Source: Chlamydiota bacterium
Lineage (GTDB): Bacteria > Chlamydiota > Chlamydiia > Chlamydiales > Rhabdochlamydiaceae
DNA: 52,551 nt
Reading direction: 5' to 3'
Assembly (NCBI GenBank): GCA_003228815.1
Contig: QIGB01000002.1
Location: 1 to 52,551 of the forward strand
Shown: one piece after another, positions 25,807-33,940 of the stretch
Layout: every line of letters starts with the position of its first letter
Numbering within the stretch: the stretch's first letter is position 1
The notes under the pieces: generated by a model
What the model was told of the DNA's origin: nothing
Seen by the model: the letters and a program-made list of their open reading frames with translations, nothing else
The model's database searches: none
Translations under genes and position numbers: made by a program

Positions 25807-25928
25807 TCATTTTCACGTAAGTATAATCTAAATGGTAGTTTACGCGAAATCGGAAAAAGTCATTTTCGCGTAAGATTTTAGAGGTCTTTTTTCTTACGCG
25901 AAATTGACAAATGTCATTTTCGCGTAAA
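25807..25928. promoter_or_regulatory. Alternating inverted-repeat array upstream of the ATPase gene
   Basis: Five copies of a TTTTCGCGTAAG-type motif alternate in orientation at 25807-25821, 25839-25850 (reverse), 25860-25874, 25893-25904 (reverse) and 25914-25928, giving a 53-54-bp period. The sequence between motifs is not conserved. A TATACT -10 candidate (25820-25825, minus) lies at the first motif and its expected -35 position falls in the second. Cooperative binding of a regulator, possibly the gene product itself, is the likeliest reading. Confidence 0.6.
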
Positions 25929-26003
25929 ACGCATAGGATAATCCCCTGATTTTAATGAACTTGCAAATTACAATGAAATTTTTTTTATACGAAAATTTGA
26001 CCG

Positions 26004-26327
26004 TTAGGATTCTTCGGCGAGGTTTTCGTAGAGCCAATTGATGTAGTCAGGATTAGCGTCGGTGATCGGAACCTTGGAGACCTCTGGAATCTCATAAGAG
26101 GCATGGTCGATGATGTAATCGCGAACACGAGGAAAGTTTTCGTCTTTGGTCTTGAAAAAGACTTTGACCTCGCGGTTTTCTTGCATTTTTCCATCCCATA
26201 GATAATAGGAATCGACATAGGGTAAGATGTTGGCGCAGGCTACCCATTTTTTCTTAACGAGTTCTTTCGCAATTTTTTTTGCTTCATCGATGCTATCTGT
26301 GGTCCATTGAATCTGAATGTACACCAT
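26004..26327 (-). CDS. cutA: CutA1-family protein
   Basis: A 107-residue trimeric CutA protein, linked in E. coli to divalent-cation tolerance though its true role is unclear. Family motifs: KKWVACANILPYVDSYYLWDGKMQ, REVKVFFKTKDENF, YEIPEVSKVPI and NPDYINWL. The start follows AAGGAGG, which lies across the ftsQ stop codon three bases away, so it is the last gene of the division cluster. Confidence 0.93.
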   Translation of the reverse strand: MVYIQIQWTTDSIDEAKKIAKELVKKKWVACANILPYVDSYYLWDGKMQENREVKVFFKTKDENFPRVRDYIIDHASYEIPEVSKVPITDANPDYINWLYENLAEES

Positions 26328-26329
26328 TT

Positions 26330-27223
26330 TTATTTACCTCCTTGATCTTCTATGAAAGCGATTTGGGGAATGCGAAAATCAAGCACTTTTTGTGGAAAGA
26401 TCACTTTTTTTTCTCCCCCTTCTGGGAATTCAAGTCGAACTTGTTCTTTCTCTAATAATTGCTCCCGAATTTTCAAATAATTGCTCAATTCTTGTCTATA
26501 GTTTTTGAGGGACAATCGGAGGAGGCGAGGAAAGGCAAATCGAACTTCTCGCTCTTTTTGGGTAAAGAGGATTTCATCTTCTGTCATCAGGACGATTTCT
26601 CGACGTCCACAGCTTTTTTCAAAGGCAAGTGAAACATCGATCCGTTTGACGTTGAAAAGATCGCAAACAATCGGGCCTTCGAGAATTTTCAAAAGGTCGA
26701 AGGCGAGCTCAATCTTCTTTCCTGTGATGGGTTGGTTCCATATCAGAGAATTTCTCATCCCGAGATAGATTTCTGGGAGTCTTTTGGGACTAAAAAATGG
26801 GGTGACGGGGAAAGGGACCCGCTGTGCATCGAGCGCAATGTTTTCAAAATCATACAAAAAACACATGGGCTGGCGGATGACATAATCGACATAGAGAATA
26901 CCGGGTTCTTTGAATTTCACGTCGGCTTCTTTGATGATCGGCGATAGGAGTAGGCTTAAGTTGGCTTGTTTCAAATCAAAATCAGAGCTCAAAATGGGTT
27001 GATCGACGGAAAGGCCCAAAAGCTCTGCGAGATAGGTGGTCTTTAGCGCTTCTTTTTGGGGGCCGGTTTGTACGATTGCTCGAATGGGGACTTTGTAATC
27101 GATTGTGCAGGTTTGTTTCCAATATCGATATCCTCTTATGCAAAGAAAAAAGGAGGCATTGACAAAGATTGCCGAGCAAAAAATCCAAATAAGAGCCCTT
27201 GAGAGGGTGAATTTTCTTTTCAT
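26330..27223 (-). CDS. ftsQ: Cell division protein FtsQ-like
   Basis: A 297-aa single-pass membrane protein: short basic cytoplasmic start (MKRKFTLSR), one membrane helix at about 9-30, then an extracytoplasmic POTRA-like region (LSVDQPILSSDFDLKQANLSLLLSPIIKEADV) and a beta domain with PEIYLG. Sequence similarity to FtsQ is weak by eye. The call rests mainly on topology and on its position one base after murC, where chlamydiae and many bacteria keep ftsQ. It would link the divisome to septal peptidoglycan synthesis; no ftsZ is present, as expected for Chlamydiales. Confidence 0.75.
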   Translation of the reverse strand: MKRKFTLSRALIWIFCSAIFVNASFFLCIRGYRYWKQTCTIDYKVPIRAIVQTGPQKEALKTTYLAELLGLSVDQPILSSDFDLKQANLSLLLSPIIKEADVKFKEPGILYVDYVIRQPMCFLYDFENIALDAQRVPFPVTPFFSPKRLPEIYLGMRNSLIWNQPITGKKIELAFDLLKILEGPIVCDLFNVKRIDVSLAFEKSCGRREIVLMTEDEILFTQKEREVRFAFPRLLRLSLKNYRQELSNYLKIREQLLEKEQVRLEFPEGGEKKVIFPQKVLDFRIPQIAFIEDQGGK

Positions 27224-27224
27224 G

Positions 27225-28574
27225 TCAGGTTTCTATTTTTTGGAGAACAGCAGGACCGACGTGGGTTATGTCCCCTGCACCCATTGTGATCAACACATCA
27301 TGCGGCTGCAGGTGGGTCGCAAGGTAGTCGATCAACTTCTCTCTTGCTACATACCGAATAGAATTATACCCATCGGCTTTAATCCTCTCCAGGACCTTTT
27401 CCGGGGTCACACCAGAAAGTGGGGATTCTCCTGCGGCAATAATATCGGTCAAAATGACTTGATCTGCATAGGTAAAGGCATCGGCAAAGTCATCTAGACA
27501 ATACTTGGTGCGGCTAAAACGATGAGGCTGATAGGCGACGATAAGCCGCTTATTTTTTAAGGCTTTCTTAAGGGCTCGCAAGGTTGCAAAGATCTCTGTC
27601 GGATGGTGGGCATAGTCATCATAGACCTCAATGTCTTTCATCTCCCCTTTTTTTTCGACTCTGCGACCAACCCCCATAAAGCTTTTCAGTCCTTTACGCA
27701 TAAGCTTTTCTTCGATATCCAATTTAAGACCCAACCCAAAAACTGCTGCGGAATTGAGGACGTTGTGCGCGCCAATAAGAGGGATCTCGAGATTGCGATA
27801 ATGCTTTTCTTCAAAGGAGATATCGAAACGCATTTTCCATTTGATCTGCTGGAAATTATCGATGACAAGATCGGCCTTCTCATGAAAACCATAGCTAAAA
27901 CCGGGAAATTTGAGAGAGCGCAGGATGATATCATCATAGCACCAAAAAAAGTGTTTTGTGGAACCGACTCGACTGGCAAATTGCTGAAATCCTTTGAATA
28001 AAGCTTCTTCGGTTTTCCAAAAATGCATGTGATCGTGTTCGAGGTTGGTGATGATGGCGCTAAAACTAGGATAATTCAAGAAGGTGCCGTCGCTTTCATC
28101 GGCTTCAGCGACAAAGTAAATTCCTTTCCCAAAATGGCCATTGGAATTGGTGCTTTGAAGCACTCCTCCAAGGGCATAAGAGGGATCCAGTCCTGCTTCT
28201 AGAAGGGTATGCGCAAGCAGAGATGCAGTGGTGGTCTTCCCATGGGTCCCCGTGATGAGAACAGGAGCGTACCCTTCCATCAAGTGTGCTAGGAGCTCGG
28301 AGCGGTGCAAAAGGGGGATTCCATTTTTTTTTGCAAACGAGTACTCGGGATTCTCTTTAGGAATCTCTGTAGAGTAAATGACTGCATCGGGCTTTTTGAT
28401 ATTTTTTTTATCATGGCCAAGATAAATCTCAGCGCCTTCCATGCGGAGTTTTTTTACGTTTTCCGATTCGCGAATGTCACTTCCAGTCACTTTTTCCCCT
28501 TTTTGCAAGAGGATGCGTGCAAGTGCACTCATGCCAATTCCGCCAATGCCGATCATATGATAGTGCTTTTGCAT
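27225..28574 (-). CDS. murC: UDP-N-acetylmuramate-L-alanine ligase
   Basis: Adds the first amino acid of the peptidoglycan stem. N-terminal MIGIGGIGMSALA binds UDP, the ATP loop is ITGTHGKTTTASLLAH, and EADESDGTFLNY and YDDYAHHPTEI are family motifs. The length of 449 residues is that of MurC alone. In Chlamydiaceae, as I recall, MurC is fused to D-Ala-D-Ala ligase; here the frame ends at IET with no Ddl domain, and ftsQ starts one base later. The ATG shares a base with the murG stop. Confidence 0.96.
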   Translation of the reverse strand: MQKHYHMIGIGGIGMSALARILLQKGEKVTGSDIRESENVKKLRMEGAEIYLGHDKKNIKKPDAVIYSTEIPKENPEYSFAKKNGIPLLHRSELLAHLMEGYAPVLITGTHGKTTTASLLAHTLLEAGLDPSYALGGVLQSTNSNGHFGKGIYFVAEADESDGTFLNYPSFSAIITNLEHDHMHFWKTEEALFKGFQQFASRVGSTKHFFWCYDDIILRSLKFPGFSYGFHEKADLVIDNFQQIKWKMRFDISFEEKHYRNLEIPLIGAHNVLNSAAVFGLGLKLDIEEKLMRKGLKSFMGVGRRVEKKGEMKDIEVYDDYAHHPTEIFATLRALKKALKNKRLIVAYQPHRFSRTKYCLDDFADAFTYADQVILTDIIAAGESPLSGVTPEKVLERIKADGYNSIRYVAREKLIDYLATHLQPHDVLITMGAGDITHVGPAVLQKIET

Positions 28575-29653
28575 TACAGGCCTTCCAGTTGCTCTGTCAC
28601 GAGTTTTGACAGAGAATGAATGTTTCTTTTGGCTTCCTGATTCAAACAGGCCCGCATTGAAGAAAGTTTTTCTCTCGCATCTTCTAGAACGTGGGGTAGC
28701 TTATCAATTTTAGATTGCTCTAAAAGGAGGGCTCCTCCTTTGCTTTCGAATACTTTTGCATTTTTGTATTGGTGATTTTCGGTAGCTCCTGGCCAAGGGA
28801 CAAGAATGGAGGGAACATTGAACTGAATCAGCTCATTGAGAGTGGATGCTCCTGAGCGGCAAAGGGCTAAATCTGCCGCACGCAATGCGATATGCATCTT
28901 TTGTTCAAATTGCTTCACACAAGCGGTGATCCCCCGCTTTTTGTACATTTCGAAGAGCACTTCTGGATCGTGATCTTTTCCACAGAGATGGAGAACCTGC
29001 AGGTCTTTTCCTAAAAGGGGTCCTGCTTCATTGAGAACGGCAGCGCCCTGGGATCCGCCAAAGATGAGGAGGGTAAAGCGCATCGGATCGAGATGAAAGT
29101 ATTTCTTTGCGCTCTGGGAATCTAAATGAGCGGAAGGGTTTTCGATCGACCAAAAGGGAACTCTTGCTGGCGCAACTTCTCCCTTTAGCATAGATTTCGC
29201 TTCTTCAAATTGGACAGCGCTAACTTTAGCACCTCTTGAAAAAAGGCGGTTCACTTTACCGGGATGGGCATTGGATTCCACCAAGATATAGGGAATTTTT
29301 CGAAGTTTCGCTGCAGCGAGAATGGGAAAGCTATAAAAACTCCCAAATCCAATGATGCAATCGGGAGAAAATTCATTGAAAAGGCGAAAGCTCTCACGGA
29401 CCCCTGAAAGGAGTTTTAGGGCTGCTCGAAAGGGGTTGGAGCGAAAGGGACTCGCGCTTGTGATTTCTCGAAAAGGAAACGTCAGTTTGTGAAAATACTG
29501 ATTGGATCCCAGTCCACCTCCAGCAAAGAGGATGTCGTGATGATTTTCTTTCAATTCTCTTGCAAGAGCTTGGGCAGGGAAGAGATGTCCTCCTGTTCCC
29601 CCTACTGCAAAGATGATTTTTTTATACGATTTAGAGTCTGTCTGCGAATTCAT
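28574..29653 (-). CDS. murG: UDP-GlcNAc:lipid I N-acetylglucosaminyltransferase
   Basis: Makes lipid II at the inner membrane face. The GGTGGHLFPA motif is at about 18-27, and GSFYSFPILAAAKLRKIPYILVESNAHPGKVNRLFS, LIFGGSQGA, CRSGASTLNEL and VPWPGATENHQYKNA are conserved. The start is ATG 29653. The first residues, MNSQTDS, are encoded by the end of a repeat element that fills the space to ftsW (29631-29801), and the recognisable protein begins only at YKKIIFAVGG. The longer open frame to 29854 lies in the element and ftsW and is not expected to be coding. The length of 359 residues is normal. Confidence 0.95.
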   Translation of the reverse strand: MNSQTDSKSYKKIIFAVGGTGGHLFPAQALARELKENHHDILFAGGGLGSNQYFHKLTFPFREITSASPFRSNPFRAALKLLSGVRESFRLFNEFSPDCIIGFGSFYSFPILAAAKLRKIPYILVESNAHPGKVNRLFSRGAKVSAVQFEEAKSMLKGEVAPARVPFWSIENPSAHLDSQSAKKYFHLDPMRFTLLIFGGSQGAAVLNEAGPLLGKDLQVLHLCGKDHDPEVLFEMYKKRGITACVKQFEQKMHIALRAADLALCRSGASTLNELIQFNVPSILVPWPGATENHQYKNAKVFESKGGALLLEQSKIDKLPHVLEDAREKLSSMRACLNQEAKRNIHSLSKLVTEQLEGL

Positions 29654-29801
29654 TTCACCAGGATTGGAAACAATCTTTTCCCCTTGGAAGCCTTTCTTCA
29701 ACCTCCACGAGCATATCAAAGCTCGCTCCGGTTTCCAGAAAATCTTCCAAGGAAAAAATCTTTGTTCCCTCTGGTAAAAGCAATTCGCAGACAGACTCTT
29801 A
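29631..29801. mobile_element. Palindromic MITE-like element between ftsW and murG
   Basis: The ends are an 18-bp perfect inverted repeat, AGAGTCTGTCTGCGAATT (29633-29650 and, reversed, 29782-29799). The two halves resemble each other throughout when one is reversed, for example CCTTGGAAG with CTTCCAAGG, so the whole 171 bp is an imperfect palindrome. It fills the gap from three bases after the ftsW stop into the first codons of murG. The first 48 bp recur at 42759-42806 with one difference. Confidence 0.75.
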
Positions 29802-29804
29802 GAC

Positions 29805-30917
29805 CTAACGGCGTGTCGTATACTCATAAGCTGTTTTTTGCTGGCGGGCCACACTCAAGATAAGTCCCATGGCAATAAAGTTGACGAGCAAAGATGATCC
29901 CCCATGACTGAAAAAGGGGAGATTTGTTCCTTTACTCGGCAAAAGGCCCGATACCACTCCTAAGTTTAAAAATGCTTGAAAACAGATTAAGAATGTCAGA
30001 ATCGCGACTAAATAGAAACCCTCTAATTTGACAGCTTTCGCTGCAATGGCCAGTCCGATCCCCCCAATCGTCATATACAGCATGATCAATCCCAACATCC
30101 CAATAAAGCCAAATTCTTCAGCAAAAATGGCGGCAATGTAGTCACTTCTAGCCTCTGGAAGGTAATCCATTTTCTGTAGGCTCTGCCCCACTCCTTTTCC
30201 AAGTAAACCTCCCGATCCAGCAGCAATGCGGGCTTGGTGAGGTTGATGCCCTTTCCCCTTTAAATCAAGTTCAGGATTCAAATAGACGCGAATTCGATCA
30301 GGAACGTGGCTCATTTGCGAAGCAGCGAGCACCCCGAGCACCATGCAAACACAGAGGGGAATTACCCAATAAATCCATTTGATTCGCATCAAGATGAAGA
30401 GGATAAGAAGGGTGGTTAAAATGATGGCGACTGTCCCATTATCTGGTTCAATCAAAATGAGTCCTATGGGAATAATCAGTGTTGCAACGAGGCGAATAAA
30501 GGCCATGAGATGCATTCCATTCTTATAACGGAGAATGACGTGAATCGTGTAGAGCGGAAGCAGGTATTTGACAAATTCGGAAGGCTGGAGAGAGTTTCCA
30601 AGAATATTGATCCAACGGTTGGCTCCATTGATTTGCTGTCCGATCCCCGGCACAAAAACGAGCAGAAGCAATCCTGTCCCGATGAGTAGAAACACTCCTG
30701 AGAGTCTCAGGACATTTTCATATCCCAAAAAAAAGACTCCTGCTGCACAAGCAAAGGCGATCACAGCATAGGCCATTTGTTTCAAAAAGGCGTGATGGGT
30801 GCTTCTTTCTAAAGAGCGATCGAGAACCTCTGCTGCTGTCGTATCAAAGACCATGAGGATTCCCATAGCAAAGAGAAGAATAACCACACTGACGAGACTT
30901 AGACTATATTTATTCAT
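29805..30917 (-). CDS. ftsW: SEDS peptidoglycan polymerase FtsW
   Basis: Multi-pass membrane glycosyltransferase that polymerises lipid II at the septum. About ten hydrophobic segments lie in 370 residues. SEDS signatures are GANRWINILGNSLQPSEFVKYLLPLY, the ILIEPDNGT loop with its catalytic aspartate, and the C-terminal GLLPSKGTNLPFFSHGGSSLL. The start at 30917 follows GGGGG. It lies between the LysM gene and murG, as in Chlamydia. FtsW rather than RodA is chosen from this context. Confidence 0.94.
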   Translation of the reverse strand: MNKYSLSLVSVVILLFAMGILMVFDTTAAEVLDRSLERSTHHAFLKQMAYAVIAFACAAGVFFLGYENVLRLSGVFLLIGTGLLLLVFVPGIGQQINGANRWINILGNSLQPSEFVKYLLPLYTIHVILRYKNGMHLMAFIRLVATLIIPIGLILIEPDNGTVAIILTTLLILFILMRIKWIYWVIPLCVCMVLGVLAASQMSHVPDRIRVYLNPELDLKGKGHQPHQARIAAGSGGLLGKGVGQSLQKMDYLPEARSDYIAAIFAEEFGFIGMLGLIMLYMTIGGIGLAIAAKAVKLEGFYLVAILTFLICFQAFLNLGVVSGLLPSKGTNLPFFSHGGSSLLVNFIAMGLILSVARQQKTAYEYTTRR

Positions 30918-30932
30918 GCCCCCGCCAAAACT

Positions 30933-31601
30933 TTATTGGATGCGGAGCTTATCACCTGGGCGAAGGCGTCTTGCTTTTTCTTCATTGAGATCATTGAGTT
31001 TTAGCAATTCGTCCACCTTGATCTTATTTTTTACTGCAATAGTCCAGGGATTGTCTCCTTGCTTCACAGTGTAGTATTTTGTTGTCTCCAAAGATGCAGT
31101 GGATGATGCGCTATTTTTTCCGGGAATTTTGAGTACTTGTCCGATTTGCAAGGTTGTACTTGCAAGGTGGTTATAGGTGATGATTTCATCAACTGACACT
31201 TGATGAGCTCTCGCAATTTTTTCGAGAACATCTCCTTTTCGCACCGTCACTGCTTTCCCCCCTGCTCCAGATTTTGGCGCAGCTATCTCTTTTGAGTTGG
31301 CAGCTTTTGTGATTGCCTCCAATTCTTTGGCAAAATCGATGGCTTTTGTGGTTTTACCTTCTTTCACTTGGGATTTTTCAGAAAATTCTTTTAGAACTTG
31401 ATCAATTTCATCCCCTTTTGCCATGTTGATTTCATCCATTTTCTGGGACTCGGGAAGAGCGATAGATTGTACTTCAGCAATGTCATGCGAAAAGGTAGGC
31501 GAAAGTTTTTTGTCATCTCGTTTGATTGCCGTAACAAAGAGGGCTATTAAAAGAGCTGCATTGACAAGTACAGCAATTAGAATCGTATCTTTGCGAGTCA
31601 T
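30933..31601 (-). CDS. Membrane-anchored double-LysM protein (NlpD-like)
   Basis: A 222-aa envelope protein. An N-terminal membrane helix (ILIAVLVNAALLIALFVTAI, about 6-25) anchors a linker and two peptidoglycan-binding LysM domains (VRKGDVLEKIARAHQVSVDEI at about 127, and YTVKQGDNPWTIAVKNKIKVDELLKLNDL at about 175), ending LRPGDKLRIQ. No M23 peptidase or amidase-activating domain is present. It overlaps the murD stop by ATGA and follows AGGAG. Its position between murD and ftsW is that of the gene labelled nlpD in Chlamydia. Confidence 0.88.
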   Translation of the reverse strand: MTRKDTILIAVLVNAALLIALFVTAIKRDDKKLSPTFSHDIAEVQSIALPESQKMDEINMAKGDEIDQVLKEFSEKSQVKEGKTTKAIDFAKELEAITKAANSKEIAAPKSGAGGKAVTVRKGDVLEKIARAHQVSVDEIITYNHLASTTLQIGQVLKIPGKNSASSTASLETTKYYTVKQGDNPWTIAVKNKIKVDELLKLNDLNEEKARRLRPGDKLRIQ

Positions 31602-32809
31602 TTCGTTCTCCTTCGGATCAGGCGTTTGAATTCTTCTCCCCGCTTTTCATAGTTTTGAAAGGCATCGAAACTCGCGCATCCCGGAGAGAAAAGGACCGTG
31701 TCTCCTGTTTTTGCAAGGGCCATCGCAGCCTCTGTGGCCTGCTGCATGGTTTCTACTTGTGTGACTTGATAGTCTTGTAAAGCATTTGCGATTTTTTCGC
31801 GAGCCTCGCCAAAAACTATGACTTTCGAGATTGTTTCTGTATGTTTATTGAGAGGATGAAAGGAAATCCCTTTATCTTGTCCCCCCAAGAGCAAGATCAC
31901 TTTTTTCTGCATGATCTCTAAAGCATGCATAACAGCTGCTACATTGGTTGCTTTGCTATCATTATAATATCTCACACCTGCAATCTCCGAGACAAATTCT
32001 AACCGATGAGCGGGTTTAGAAAAAGAAGATACGGTCTGAAAAAAATCTCCTTCCTCAATTCCAAAAGATAAACAGATGAGGCGAACCGCTTCGAGATTTC
32101 CTCCTTGATAGGTTTGATAGTCATGAGAAAGGTAAGCGGGATCGATGTCATGATGAACAAAAAATAGCCCTCCTTCTTTGATGCAATTTTGCAAATGTGC
32201 TTTTGCTCTTGCATAGTCTTCAACAGAAGAATATCGATCAAGATGGTCTTCGGCAATGTTGAGGATGATACCGACATCAAAAACTTTTGCATGAAGGGTT
32301 TCTAATTGGTAGGAACTGAGCTCGACAATGAGGATTTCTTTTGCATCTACACAACTCGTAAGCGGAGTCCCTATATTGCCGACCGCACGTGCTTTTTTTC
32401 CACATGCATTGAAACAATGCTCGAGCATTTGAACGACTGTCGTCTTTCCATTTGTTCCCGTCACTCCTATGCAGGGCGCTTTAATATGCTCCAAAGCAAT
32501 TTGCGCTTCCCCTTTGATGGGAATACCGGCCACTCTTGCCCGCTCACACAAAGGATGATCTGGTGAAATCCCAGGGGACAAAACCAAAAGAGAAAATGCC
32601 GAGAGGTCGGCAATTTTTTGCGGTGCGAGTTTGTCGTCCACACCCACTACCTCATACCCCTTTTTTTTAAGGAATGATGCAGCAGAAGTGCCGCTGATGC
32701 CAAGTCCAAGTACAAGAGCTTTTACTGAATTTTTAGTGATATAATTCCTACCATGGCGAAAATAAGAGCGATGATCCAAAATCGCAAAACGACCTTCATT
32801 TCTGGCCAC
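31598..32809 (-). CDS. murD: UDP-N-acetylmuramoylalanine-D-glutamate ligase
   Basis: Adds D-glutamate to the stem peptide. ALVLGLGISGTSAASFL marks the UDP-binding start, GVTGTNGKTTVVQML is the ATP loop, LNIAEDHLDRY and VRYYNDSKATNVAAV are family motifs, and FSPGCASFDAFQNYEKRG is near the end. The protein core is complete. The start is unclear: the only standard starts (GTG 32809, TTG 32779) lie far inside mraY, while homology would place the start near 32740, where only AGGAATTATATC with a non-standard ATC codon is available. Coordinates give the longest frame. Confidence 0.93.
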   Translation of the reverse strand: MARNEGRFAILDHRSYFRHGRNYITKNSVKALVLGLGISGTSAASFLKKKGYEVVGVDDKLAPQKIADLSAFSLLVLSPGISPDHPLCERARVAGIPIKGEAQIALEHIKAPCIGVTGTNGKTTVVQMLEHCFNACGKKARAVGNIGTPLTSCVDAKEILIVELSSYQLETLHAKVFDVGIILNIAEDHLDRYSSVEDYARAKAHLQNCIKEGGLFFVHHDIDPAYLSHDYQTYQGGNLEAVRLICLSFGIEEGDFFQTVSSFSKPAHRLEFVSEIAGVRYYNDSKATNVAAVMHALEIMQKKVILLLGGQDKGISFHPLNKHTETISKVIVFGEAREKIANALQDYQVTQVETMQQATEAAMALAKTGDTVLFSPGCASFDAFQNYEKRGEEFKRLIRRRTK

Positions 32810-33939
32810 CCTTTAAATTCAAAGTGATGATGCAAGGGGCTACATAAAAAAACTCTCTTTTTATTGCGGTAGCGATAACTGAGCACCTGGAAGATTACGG
32901 ATAGCGCTTCGATCACAAAAACACCACCACAAAGAGCAAGCAAAAATTCTCTGCGTAGCATCACCGCAGAAATTCCCAAAACACCGCCCAGAGCTAGGGA
33001 ACCTGTATCTCCCATAAATACTTGGGCAGGATATCCATTGTACCACAAAAACCCAAGACAAGCTCCAATCAGCGCCGACAAATAGACGGCAATCTCTCCA
33101 CTCCCCTCCACGTAGAGAATATTCAAATAGCGAGACATCTCGAGGTTGTTCGAGAAAAAAGCAAATATAGCCATAACCCCCGCCGACATGGCCAGCGTTC
33201 CCGCCGCAAGCCCATCGAGCCCATCTGTGAGATTGACCGCATTGGAAGTTCCTGTAATCACAAACATGGTGAAAAGAAGACCAAACAACAAGCCGGCGCC
33301 GCTCAAAATAAAAAACGCCCCCTTCTTAAACGGAAGAAAATAACGTCCCATATATTCTTTTGATGTGAGGGTACTCGAAGACGTATGGATTTGCCGATTT
33401 TCAATGGAGTGGGTTTGCATTTTCGCTACAGGAGGCTGAAAAAAACGCTCTTTTTCTAAAGCTCCTGGAAACCAGATCAGATAGATCCCAATGGCTGCTG
33501 CAAGGAGCAATTGCAATCCAAATTTTTTCCTCGCTCGTAATCCCTTCGCATTTTTATGCTTCATCTTCAAATAATCATCGACGCCCCCCAAAAGTCCCAG
33601 GAAAACGGTAGCAACCAAAAAAATAAGGGTATAGATGCTGGTCAGATCCATCCACAAGAGAAGAGAGATGACCATGGAAAAGAGGATTAAAATGCCTCCC
33701 ATGGTCGGTGTGTTTTTCTTTTTTTTATGCAGCTCGATAAGAGGAGGGCAATCCTCAACACGGATCGATTGTCCTGTCTTGAGTTCATAGAGACGGCGTA
33801 TGAAATAGGGCCCGACAAAAATTGTGATCAAAAGAGTCGTAATCGCTGCAAAAAGCATCCGAGTGGAGGAATAGGAAAACGCTGCAGGAACGTGAATACC
33901 AAAATGCGATTGCAAAAAATGAATGAAAAACAGCAGCAC
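32722..33939 (-). CDS. mraY: Phospho-N-acetylmuramoyl-pentapeptide transferase
   Basis: Makes lipid I from UDP-MurNAc-pentapeptide and undecaprenyl phosphate. A polytopic membrane protein with HKKKKNTPTMGGILIL, GGVDDYLKMKHKNAKGL (the DD motif), NAVNLTDGLDGLAAGT, and HHHFEFKGWPE near the C-terminus. At 405 residues it is about 45 longer than usual because of an extra loop at about 155-205 (KERFFQPPVAKMQTHSIE...). Start GTG 33939 follows AAGGA and lies one base after the murF stop. Its 3' end overlaps the open murD frame. Confidence 0.95.
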   Translation of the reverse strand: MLLFFIHFLQSHFGIHVPAAFSYSSTRMLFAAITTLLITIFVGPYFIRRLYELKTGQSIRVEDCPPLIELHKKKKNTPTMGGILILFSMVISLLLWMDLTSIYTLIFLVATVFLGLLGGVDDYLKMKHKNAKGLRARKKFGLQLLLAAAIGIYLIWFPGALEKERFFQPPVAKMQTHSIENRQIHTSSSTLTSKEYMGRYFLPFKKGAFFILSGAGLLFGLLFTMFVITGTSNAVNLTDGLDGLAAGTLAMSAGVMAIFAFFSNNLEMSRYLNILYVEGSGEIAVYLSALIGACLGFLWYNGYPAQVFMGDTGSLALGGVLGISAVMLRREFLLALCGGVFVIEALSVIFQVLSYRYRNKKRVFLCSPLHHHFEFKGWPEMKVVLRFWIIALIFAMVGIISLKIQ

Positions 33940-33940
33940 G

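Noticed and set aside
25807-25928. Short CRISPR-like array
   Set aside because: Motifs alternate in orientation, number only five, have 12-15-bp repeats and no cas genes nearby.
29654-29854. 67-residue N-terminal extension of MurG
   Set aside because: It is translated from the palindromic element and the ftsW end; MurG proteins begin near the GGTGGH motif and ATG 29653 suffices.
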